Source: Dehalococcoidales bacterium
GTDB lineage: Bacteria; Chloroflexota; Dehalococcoidia; Dehalococcoidales; JAUXAE01
Assembly: GCA_030620035.1 (NCBI GenBank)
Contig: JAUXAE010000011.1
Location: 1 to 17,549, forward strand
Direction of reading: 5' to 3'
Length of the DNA stretch: 17,549 nucleotides
Made by a program: the position numbers and the translations under genes. The notes under the pieces were generated by a model that worked only from the letters and a program-made list of their open reading frames with translations, searched no databases and was not told the DNA's origin. Shown here one piece after another: positions 1-5,216 of this stretch (position 1 is the stretch's first letter; each line of letters opens with the position of its first letter).

Positions 1-75
1 CAACCGCAAAACTAACGCATAATCCACTTCAACCCTGGGTCTGCCCGGATGTATTGCTTTGTGTCGTTCTTCCAT
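1..75 (-). CDS. Partial gene, possible recombinase-like helix-turn-helix protein (N-terminus only)
   Basis: Only the first 25 codons lie in the window; the gene runs off the left edge. The reverse strand opens with ATG at 75, preceded by a purine-rich ribosome binding site (AGAGGGGGTG, about 5 nt upstream). The visible peptide includes GRPRVEVDYALVLRL. A GRPR segment followed by a helix of this kind is seen at the start of resolvase/invertase-type helix-turn-helix domains, so a DNA-binding or recombinase-related role is possible, but 25 residues cannot prove it. It is divergent from the gene at 152 and shares an AT-rich 76-nt intergenic region with it, a common phage or element arrangement. 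The reading frame and RBS are visible; the function is a guess. Confidence 0.5.
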   Translation of the reverse strand, partial: MEERHKAIHPGRPRVEVDYALVLRL

Positions 76-105
76 TTTTGCACCCCCTCTTCTCATCATT
101 GCATC

Positions 106-134
106 TTTACATCTATATTATAAAGAGTTATAAT
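106..134 (+). promoter_or_regulatory. Sigma-70-type promoter for the gene at 152
   Basis: TTTACA at 106-111 and a perfect TATAAT at 129-134 are separated by 17 nt. The start site would fall near 141, only about 11 nt before the ATG at 152. The transcript would therefore be nearly leaderless, which fits the lack of a Shine-Dalgarno sequence before that ATG. Confidence 0.6.
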
Positions 135-151
135 ATGCAAAGATATAAAAA

Positions 152-904
152 ATGATGTTACAGAAAAGTGCAATAATCGATATAAGACAGCGCCTGAGTA
201 TTCCAGAAGGTGGGCTCTCAAGTGAGGAGGAGGCTCTAGCCTGGTACAGGAAACACTTTCGAAAAGCCAAAGGTGAGGAACCTAAGGGAACCTTCGGTTT
301 TCAGTATGACCAGCGGTCGGGACTAATCGACTTTAAGTGTGAAGCAGGTTCGGATTTTTTACAGGTTTATGTACCCCAGCCACTAGATAACGAGGGTCCT
401 CTGGATAAAGAAGCAATAACTTTGGCGAAAGAATTAAATATGCTGGATTGGGTAGCTCCCGTTTTACGTCTGGTGTTACTGGTTGGGGAACTTCCTGATA
501 AGCTAGAGCTTAAGCTTCCTGACCACCTGATTGCCCCGCTCGGAGGTTTCCGAGTGCTAGTTCATCCGATAGGTAGCGTGAGCCTGAGGCGTTGGCGAAA
601 AACCGGTGAAATGATGGGCCTGTTGCCGGCCAAAATAGATATGTGGAAAGTTCCCGGCACAATCACTTCATATAGTCCCAAAAGGGAGAACAAGAAAGAG
701 CTGCTATACTTGCAGACACTCCTTGCTTATCATGATGCTGTTGAGCAGCGCAGGATGAGAGGGCAAAAAGGGAAGAGGGGATTACTTGTAGAGACAGCGA
801 AAATACTTGAAAAAAAGCATGGCTGGGAATATTTTCCCGATTCCTATACGGTCAGGCGTTATCTTGACCGGGCGGAGAAAATATGGCATATTTCGACACA
901 CTAA
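152..904 (+). CDS. Hypothetical protein of probable mobile-element origin
   Basis: A 250-aa soluble protein with no membrane segment or signal peptide. I do not recognise a family. The N-terminus is charged and helical (LSSEEEALAWYRKHF at residues 22-36). A proline-rich middle follows, then a basic C-terminus that ends in a helix-forming stretch (FPDSYTVRRYLDRAEKIW) reminiscent of a terminal winged-helix or DNA-binding segment. Base use is less GC-rich than in the core genes further right. Two adjacent ATG codons (152, 155) are possible starts and neither has a Shine-Dalgarno, but a strong promoter ends 18 nt upstream. The gene lies between a divergent helix-turn-helix-like gene and a tRNA 3' end, so an integrated element is the likely context. 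The ORF is convincing; the role is unknown. Confidence 0.7.
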   Translation: MMLQKSAIIDIRQRLSIPEGGLSSEEEALAWYRKHFRKAKGEEPKGTFGFQYDQRSGLIDFKCEAGSDFLQVYVPQPLDNEGPLDKEAITLAKELNMLDWVAPVLRLVLLVGELPDKLELKLPDHLIAPLGGFRVLVHPIGSVSLRRWRKTGEMMGLLPAKIDMWKVPGTITSYSPKRENKKELLYLQTLLAYHDAVEQRRMRGQKGKRGLLVETAKILEKKHGWEYFPDSYTVRRYLDRAEKIWHISTH

Positions 905-927
905 TTAAGTTTAAAAAGGAGGCAGCA

Positions 928-1095
928 ATGAAAAACGTTAAGCAAAAAGTTAAGCAAACTGTTAAGCAGGAACCAACAAGACCCTCAAGAGCCGGGAAAT
1001 TAGCTATAAAAAAGTGGCAGCGATTGGATTCGAACCAACGACCAAGGGCTTATGAGTCCCCTGCTCTGCCACTGAGCTACGCTGCCTTTGATTAG
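928..1095 (+). pseudogene. Small ORF whose 3' half runs antisense through the tRNA (possible gene truncated at an integration junction)
   Basis: An ATG at 928 follows a strong ribosome binding site (AAAGGAGG, 915-922). The first 29 codons encode a lysine/glutamine-rich repeat (KNVKQKVKQTVKQ), and the frame then passes directly into the complement of the tRNA gene at 1015. The tail WQRLDSNQRP is the well-known false translation of a reverse-strand tRNA. The good start and the spurious end suggest either a gene of a mobile element cut at its tRNA attachment site, or a short peptide gene that happens to stop late. I would not treat the C-terminal 27 residues as biologically selected protein. Confidence 0.4.
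1015..1086 (-). tRNA. tRNA with CAU anticodon (Met, or Ile2)
   Basis: The minus strand folds as a 72-nt cloverleaf including the discriminator base. Acceptor stem GGCAGCG/CGCTGCC is perfect, the D stem is GCTC/GAGC, the anticodon loop is CTCATAA, the T stem is GTTGG/CCAAT with loop TTCGAAT, and the discriminator is A. CCA is not encoded. The anticodon CAU means either elongator Met or the Ile2 isoacceptor, in which lysidine replaces the wobble C. It is not an initiator, because position 1 pairs with 72. The anticodon stem (GGGGA/GCCCT) has an A-G mismatch next to the loop. The gene has its own promoter at 1127-1155 and its 3' end abuts accessory DNA. Confidence 0.93.
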
Positions 1096-1107
1096 CTTAA
1101 AGCCAAA

Positions 1108-1136
1108 TTGACGCTGGATGCTAGCCATTGTATAAT
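1108..1136 (+). promoter_or_regulatory. Promoter of the structured RNA and yedF
   Basis: TTGACG at 1108-1113, a 17-nt spacer and a perfect TATAAT at 1131-1136. Transcription would start near 1142 and read into the structured region at 1142-1385. The -10 region overlaps that of the opposite-facing tRNA promoter, so one polymerase bound here should exclude the other. Confidence 0.75.
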
Positions 1137-1155
1137 CCCGCCGACACATTGTCAA
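1127..1155 (-). promoter_or_regulatory. Promoter of the CAU tRNA
   Basis: On the minus strand a perfect TTGACA (1155-1150) is followed after 17 nt by TACAAT (1132-1127). Transcription would start near 1120, giving a roughly 34-nt 5' leader before the mature tRNA. Its -10 box overlaps the -10 box of the opposing promoter at 1108-1136. Confidence 0.75.
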
Positions 1156-1385
1156 CCGTGGTGTCTTATCTGACTAGGGAAGGGGGGTGACAGCAGTGAC
1201 GACCTGGCTACCGCGTTCTGTCTTCACCTGAACTTGAGCCGTCAGGCCGGGTGCCGGTTCGGCACCCATCTGCTCGAAGAGCCTCCGTTCCCGAGGAATG
1301 GTGCCTTGGTGATGCTATAATTCTCCAGTTGCTTTACTAGAGCCAGTAAAGCGATGGCCGGAGCTCTTCGACCGTCGCCTTTTTT
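1142..1385 (+). ncRNA. Structured RNA of unknown class: attenuated 5' leader of yedF or a stand-alone small RNA
   Basis: This gap has no convincing ORF but is bounded by a strong promoter (ending 1136) and an intrinsic terminator (1351-1385), giving a transcript of about 240 nt. Hairpins visible by eye include GGGTGCC/GGCACCC (1249-1255 with 1261-1267), GCTC/GAGC (1272-1275 with 1279-1282), CCGTTCC/GGAATGG (1285-1291 with 1295-1301, one G-T pair) and a perfect GCTTTACT/AGTAAAGC (1331-1338 with 1345-1352). TCGAAGAGC at 1274-1282 is exactly complementary to GCTCTTCGA at 1363-1371 in the terminator loop, which could form a pseudoknot or an antiterminator. yedF starts 30 nt past the T run. I could not match it to RNase P, SRP, tmRNA or 6S RNA, and resemblance to cobalamin and T-box cores is only local. 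Confidence 0.55.
1351..1385 (+). terminator. Intrinsic terminator upstream of yedF
   Basis: Stem GCGATGG (1351-1357) pairs with CCGTCGC (1372-1378), with one G-T pair. A 14-nt loop separates the arms, and after one C there are six T residues (1380-1385). The first two stem bases are shared with the preceding perfect hairpin at 1331-1352, so the two cannot both form completely. Confidence 0.65.
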
Positions 1386-1415
1386 ATTGCCTAAAGTAAG
1401 AGAAAGGGATTAAAA

Positions 1416-2018
1416 ATGACAAACGATAACCGGCAAATGACCAGGACTGTTGATGCCCGGGGTTTGGCCTGCCCCAAACCGGTACTACTGACCAGTGAGG
1501 CCCTGGAGGAGGCGGACCGGGTAATAACCATTGTTGATAACGAAGCCGCCCGGCAGAATGTATCCCGATTAGCCCAGAGCCGGGGCTATACCGTAACCGT
1601 GGAACAGAAGGGGGACGGTATCTATCTGACGCTGGCCAAGAGGGAGGCTCAAAAGGCCAGGGAGGAGCCATCGGCGGCTAGCGGCGTCGTGTTGTTTATT
1701 GCCTCTGATATCTTGGGCCGGGGTGACAATGTAGAGCTGGGCAGCCTGCTGATGCATAGCTTTCTAAATACTCTGGCCGCCCTTACCTCAAGGCCGGAAA
1801 GCATTATTTTTATGAACAACGGGGTAAAGCTGGTCACTGAGGGCTCGGCGGTGCTGGGAGAGCTAAAACAGCTGGAAAGCCAGGGGATAGAAATCCTTGC
1901 CTGTGGCACCTGCCTATCGCGTCTTGAGTTGATGGACAAAATAGCGGTGGGTCAGGTATCCAACATGTATACCCTGGCTGACACCCTGCTCAAGGCAAAA
2001 AAGGTAGTCGCCTTATAG
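1416..2018 (+). CDS. yedF: Sulfurtransferase-like selenium metabolism protein YedF
   Basis: 200 aa, the usual length for this two-domain family. Residues about 11-75 form a TusA/SirA-like domain with the CPxP motif (Cys19, CPKP). Residues about 90-200 form a DsrE-like domain with MNNGVKL (133-139) and a conserved cysteine pair ACGTC (Cys163, Cys166). Members of the family are associated with selenium metabolism genes in many anaerobes and are thought to handle persulfide or selenide sulfur, though the reaction is unproven. No selenium gene (selA, selB, selD) is visible nearby. The start is supported by AAAGGGA (1403-1409) six nt upstream. Expression probably depends on readthrough of the terminator at 1351-1385 if the promoter at 1108 is its only one. 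The family call is firm; the physiological role is not. Confidence 0.9.
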   Translation: MTNDNRQMTRTVDARGLACPKPVLLTSEALEEADRVITIVDNEAARQNVSRLAQSRGYTVTVEQKGDGIYLTLAKREAQKAREEPSAASGVVLFIASDILGRGDNVELGSLLMHSFLNTLAALTSRPESIIFMNNGVKLVTEGSAVLGELKQLESQGIEILACGTCLSRLELMDKIAVGQVSNMYTLADTLLKAKKVVAL

Positions 2019-2023
2019 ACGGC

Positions 2024-2045
2024 GGCCAATTGAAAGAGGTTGGCC
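2024..2045 (+). terminator. Weak hairpin after yedF, possible terminator
   Basis: GGCCAA (2024-2029) and TTGGCC (2040-2045) form a perfect 6-bp stem with a 10-nt loop just after the yedF stop. Only three T residues follow, so termination would be weak. It also lies just downstream of the stop of the small minus-strand gene at 2050-2178, and the pairing works on either strand. Confidence 0.3.
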
Positions 2046-2049
2046 AGGT

Positions 2050-2178
2050 TTAGGAGCCCTCATCGGTACAGATAACCGCAATCTGGCAGTTGGTTATAAC
2101 AACAACGCCACCTGATAGGCCGACCATTAAAATAGCTGCTAAAACCATAAAAAGGTGCTTGTAACTGCGACGCCCCAT
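2050..2178 (-). CDS. Small single-pass membrane or secreted peptide (42 aa)
   Basis: The minus strand carries a 42-codon ORF with ATG at 2178 behind a strong AAGGGGGG ribosome binding site seven nt upstream. The peptide has a basic start (MGRRSYKH), then a hydrophobic stretch at residues about 9-29 with small residues (LSGG), then a short tail with two cysteines (Cys31, Cys37) ending in acidic residues. This is the pattern of a one-helix membrane peptide or an uncleaved signal anchor. It is convergent with yedF and divergent from the dehydrogenase at 2442. I do not recognise a family. RBS, composition and fit to the gap make it plausible as a real gene. Confidence 0.5.
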   Translation of the reverse strand: MGRRSYKHLFMVLAAILMVGLSGGVVVITNCQIAVICTDEGS

Positions 2179-2304
2179 TGCTTCGCCCCCCTTGGCTCTC
2201 TATCTAACTCATGGCACTACGGGCAACGAGCCAATATGGGCAGGAGGATTATTTTCTATATACTTTGATAGAGAACTTTGGTATTAGTCCTATTTCTAAC
2301 TACC

Positions 2305-2334
2305 TTGACGCTAACCGCCGACCTTTGTTACAAT
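2305..2334 (+). promoter_or_regulatory. Promoter of the 3-hydroxyacyl-CoA dehydrogenase gene
   Basis: TTGACG (2305-2310), an 18-nt spacer and TACAAT (2329-2334), predicting a start near 2341 and a roughly 100-nt 5' leader. The first eight bases (TTGACGCT) match those of the promoter at 1108. Apart from this promoter and the small gene at 2050-2178, I see nothing else in the 2019-2441 gap. Confidence 0.55.
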
Positions 2335-2441
2335 TCAATGTGTGGACACTTAAGGATTAAGCCGAGGGGATTACTGCTCTTTGGGAAAGAGGAAGCCTGT
2401 CTAAAGGGCAAGGTAGAAATTAATAAAGAAGAGGCAGCGTA

Positions 2442-3311
2442 ATGGAGATTAAAAAGGTTGGCGTGGTCGGTTTTACCGGGGTGATGGGTTCCGGTATTAC
2501 CCAGCTCTGTGCCCAATCGGGCTATCAGGTACTGGGTTTCTCAAGGGACGGTGAACGCGCCCAGAAGGCACTTAGGTCAATAGACGGCTTTCTTAGAAGA
2601 AGTGTTGACAAGGGCAAGATAACCGGACAGGATAGGGAGGCCATACTTGGCCGCATTAAAACTACCGCCGACCTTAAGGACTTCTCTGATTGTGATTTGG
2701 TGATAGAGGCTGTCATTGAGGATATGGAGCTCAAGAAGCGGTTATTTGCCCAGCTGGATAGTATCTGCCCTGAGCATACTATTCTGGCCACCAATACCTC
2801 TTCTCTTTCGATCATTGATATGGCTATGACCACCAAAAGACCAGATAAGGTGCTGGGGCTGCACTTCTTCAACCCGGCGCCGGTAATGCAGCTGATGGAG
2901 ATTGTCAGGACTATCGCCACCAGTGGCCAGACCCTTAAGTTAGGCAGGGCCTTTGGCCAGTCACTGGGTAAGACCATTGTTATCGCCCGGGATTACCCGG
3001 GCTATATTGTCAATACCCTGATGGTGCCCTACTTGCTCAACGCTATCCGTATGCTGGATAGGGGCGTTGCCACCAAAGAGGATATTGATACGGCCATCAC
3101 TCTGGGCCTAAATTATCCCCTGGGACCGCTGGCCCTGTGTGATTTTATCGGCCTTGATGCCCTTTTGTTCGTGGCCAATGTCATGTATGAGGAGTCCAAA
3201 GACCGGCAGTATGCGGCACCGCCGCTGTTAAAGAAGATGGTTACCGCTGGCTGGCTGGGTCGTAAGACGGGGAAGGGCTTCTACGAGTATAATCAGTCGG
3301 CCTCGGCCTGA
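2442..3311 (+). CDS. 3-hydroxyacyl-CoA (3-hydroxybutyryl-CoA) dehydrogenase
   Basis: 289 aa, typical for the short single-function HBD/PaaH family that interconverts 3-hydroxyacyl-CoA and 3-oxoacyl-CoA. The N-terminal Rossmann domain covers residues 1-185 and the C-terminal helical dimerisation domain residues 186-285. Catalytic features are present: NTSSL (118-122), His141 in HFFNPAPVM, Glu153 and Asn191 (YIVNT). The tail GWLGRKTGKGFYEY is diagnostic. Two things are odd. The glycine loop reads GFTGVMGSG, one residue longer than the usual GAGTMGSG. The acidic residue normally ending strand 2 is replaced by Ser34-Arg35, which suggests NADP rather than NAD. No other fatty-acid or butyrate genes adjoin it, so its pathway is not defined by context. 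It has its own promoter at 2305-2334. Confidence 0.9.
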   Translation: MEIKKVGVVGFTGVMGSGITQLCAQSGYQVLGFSRDGERAQKALRSIDGFLRRSVDKGKITGQDREAILGRIKTTADLKDFSDCDLVIEAVIEDMELKKRLFAQLDSICPEHTILATNTSSLSIIDMAMTTKRPDKVLGLHFFNPAPVMQLMEIVRTIATSGQTLKLGRAFGQSLGKTIVIARDYPGYIVNTLMVPYLLNAIRMLDRGVATKEDIDTAITLGLNYPLGPLALCDFIGLDALLFVANVMYEESKDRQYAAPPLLKKMVTAGWLGRKTGKGFYEYNQSASA

Positions 3312-3313
3312 AA

Positions 3314-3490
3314 CTAGCCGCCCCGCTTTTCATAGTCAGGGCACCAGGTAACATTGGGGCGCTCCGGGACATGACAGGCGCCGCGCCAGTTCCACTTGCA
3401 GGTGTCGCACAGGAAGGTATTTATGCCCAGCACCTTCTTGATTCTGAGAAAGATGCGGTGTCTTAGCGGAGGTTTCATCTTTTTAACCAT
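3314..3490 (-). CDS. Small cysteine-rich, probably zinc-binding protein (58 aa)
   Basis: A minus-strand ORF of 58 codons fills the gap between two plus-strand genes and stops 3 nt from the dehydrogenase stop codon. The N-terminal third is strongly basic (MVKKMKPPLRHR). The C-terminal half holds Cys28, Cys31, Cys39 and Cys50 in the pattern CDTC, GACH, TWC followed by PDYEKRGG, which looks like a zinc-ribbon or metal-binding knuckle. No clear Shine-Dalgarno precedes the ATG at 3490; the ATG at 3478 (residue 5) is an alternative. The regular cysteine spacing and the motif ERPNVTWCPDY argue for selected protein rather than chance. Function unknown. Confidence 0.55.
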   Translation of the reverse strand: MVKKMKPPLRHRIFLRIKKVLGINTFLCDTCKWNWRGACHVPERPNVTWCPDYEKRGG

Positions 3491-3573
3491 TTTTAGTATA
3501 TCAGATTGGTGCTATCTGGTAAAGGATGTGCTAAAATAGGACAGACTAGCCGGTTAGCTAAAGGACAGGAGCT

Positions 3574-4521
3574 ATGGCAATATCACAGGTTCAAAAGAAG
3601 CCACAGTTAAATATAGAATCAATCACCTGGGGCGAGCTGACCTGGGTCAACATTGAGAAGCCCACGGCCAATGAGACGCGGTACCTGGCCGAGCATTACC
3701 CCTTTCACCCCCTTGACCTGGATGATGTTCTCAGCCGAATACAGCGCCCCAAGATAGATGAGTACGAGGACTACCTGTTTCTGGTCTTCCACTTCCCGGT
3801 ATATCAAAAGGCGAGGCGTGTCCTTGCCTCCAGCCAGCTGTCGGTGTTCATTGGTGAGAAATACCTGATTACCCTGCATAGCGGTGAGCTGAAACCGCTG
3901 GTAAAGCTGTTCCGGGAATGCCAGATTGATGAAGAGTCGCCGCCGGAGTATTTAGGCTCGGGCTCGGGTTTCCTGCTCTACCGCATACTTGACCGGCTGG
4001 TTGACTACTGTTTGCCCATATTAAATAAGGTCATGGACAATATTGAGGAGGTTGAGGACGATATCTTCGCTGACCAGAGGAAAGACACCGTAAGGGCCAT
4101 CTCCATGCTGCGGCGGGATATCATTTCCTTCCGCCGCATCATCTGGCCGATGAGGGCGGTTATTGGCAGCCTGGAACCCAGGGTGCGGCGCTTCATCAGT
4201 AAGGATATGTCGGTCTACTTTGGGGATATGATTGACCACATGGACAAGATATGGGATGCCCTGGATGAATATAAAGAGATAATTGAAGGCCTGAGTGCTA
4301 CCTATGATTCACTGTCTTCAAATCGCACCAATGAGGTGGTGCGGATACTGACCATCATTGCCACCATTCTCCTGCCCATTACTGTCGTCGCCAGTATCTA
4401 TGGGATGAACATCCCATTGCCCTTCCAGGAGACGGAGTACTCATTCCTCTATGTCGTGCTGATTATGGCGGTCATTATTGGCGGCATCCTCTACTTCTTC
4501 CGTCGTATCCGTGTCATCTAG
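3574..4521 (+). CDS. corA: CorA-family magnesium/cobalt transporter
   Basis: 315 aa, standard for the family. A large cytoplasmic domain (residues 1-250) includes a long helix with many acidic residues (DNIEEVEDDIFADQRKD, 155-171). Two C-terminal membrane segments follow (about 256-276 and 290-309). The signature YGMN lies at 276-279 at the end of the first membrane helix, and the protein ends with the basic RRIRVI on the cytoplasmic side. CorA pentamers conduct Mg2+ and sometimes Co2+ or Ni2+ down the membrane potential, gated by cytoplasmic metal. The loop after GMN reads IPLPF rather than the MPE form of the classic enterobacterial protein, a known variation. The start has AAAGGA about 8 nt upstream. 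It probably heads an operon with the genes at 4534, 5217 and 6016. Confidence 0.92.
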   Translation: MAISQVQKKPQLNIESITWGELTWVNIEKPTANETRYLAEHYPFHPLDLDDVLSRIQRPKIDEYEDYLFLVFHFPVYQKARRVLASSQLSVFIGEKYLITLHSGELKPLVKLFRECQIDEESPPEYLGSGSGFLLYRILDRLVDYCLPILNKVMDNIEEVEDDIFADQRKDTVRAISMLRRDIISFRRIIWPMRAVIGSLEPRVRRFISKDMSVYFGDMIDHMDKIWDALDEYKEIIEGLSATYDSLSSNRTNEVVRILTIIATILLPITVVASIYGMNIPLPFQETEYSFLYVVLIMAVIIGGILYFFRRIRVI

Positions 4522-4533
4522 CAAAGGCTGGTA

Positions 4534-5199
4534 ATGAACATCTCGCACCGATTTGTCGTTATTGCCGCTATTTTCGTTACCTGTCTCATCACCGCTAATG
4601 TCATCGCCGTCAAGGTGATAAGTGTTGGCTCTGTCATCCTGCCGGCGGCCATAATTATTTTCCCCATAAGCTATATCTTTGGTGATATTCTAACCGAGGT
4701 CTATGGCTATCGCTTAACGAGGCGGGTCATCTGGCTGGGCTTTTTGTGCAATCTCATCTTCGTTGCCTTTGCCTGGCTGGGCCAGCTCCTGCCCCCGGCC
4801 CCCTTATGGGAGGGGCAGTCGGCTTACGAGGTCATTCTGGGCTATACCCCGAGGCTGCTGGCGGCCTCCTTCTGCGGCTACCTGGTTGGTGAGTTTGCCA
4901 ACTCCTTCGTCTTGGCCAGGATGAAAATTCTAACCAAAGGCCGCTGGCTTTGGACCAGGACCATTGGCTCCACGGTGGTGGGCCAGGGGCTGGACAGCTC
5001 TATCTTCATTACCCTGGCCTTTGTTGGCACCCCGGCCTTTATGCCCATATTAATCCTATACCACTGGCTGGCCAAGACGGCCATTGAGGCCCTAGCCACC
5101 CCCTTCACCTACGCCGTGGTCAACTTTCTGAAGGGTAAAGATGCCGTTGATACCTATGACTACCAGACAAACTTTAACCCTTTTGCCATCTCTGATTAG
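4534..5199 (+). CDS. yhhQ: Queuosine precursor transporter, YhhQ/VUT family
   Basis: 221-aa integral membrane protein with about six hydrophobic segments, starting with one at residues 7-30. Family signatures are clear: IFGDILTEVYGYR (48-60) and IGSTVVGQGLDSSIF (144-158). The family imports the queuosine precursors preQ0 or preQ1. No queuosine synthesis or tgt genes lie nearby, consistent with salvage, but the substrate is assigned only by family. It starts 12 nt after the corA stop, so the two are almost certainly cotranscribed. The C-terminal segment after residue 200 is hydrophilic. Confidence in the family is high. Confidence 0.9.
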   Translation: MNISHRFVVIAAIFVTCLITANVIAVKVISVGSVILPAAIIIFPISYIFGDILTEVYGYRLTRRVIWLGFLCNLIFVAFAWLGQLLPPAPLWEGQSAYEVILGYTPRLLAASFCGYLVGEFANSFVLARMKILTKGRWLWTRTIGSTVVGQGLDSSIFITLAFVGTPAFMPILILYHWLAKTAIEALATPFTYAVVNFLKGKDAVDTYDYQTNFNPFAISD

Positions 5200-5216
5200 T
5201 TTCCTGGAGGTTACTG

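Noticed and set aside
1015..1095. Protein-coding C-terminus of the ORF at 883-1095
   Set aside because: The tail WQRLDSNQRP is the standard false translation of the complement of a tRNA gene; the cloverleaf on the minus strand explains this sequence.
1195..1222. T-box leader
   Set aside because: GGCTACCGCG looks like part of a T-box sequence, but the terminator is about 140 nt away rather than adjacent, and the downstream gene is not an aminoacyl-tRNA synthetase or amino acid gene.
1155..1270. Cobalamin riboswitch
   Set aside because: Local likeness (AGGGAAGGGGGGTG, then CCGC, CTGT and a B12-box-like AGCC...CAGG) is real, but the B12 box fits poorly, spacing is off, and yedF is not a usual target. 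A covariance search would decide.
1384..1939. Minus-strand ORFs opposite yedF
   Set aside because: Low-complexity, proline- and serine-rich translations with no RBS, lying antisense to a gene with clear family motifs.
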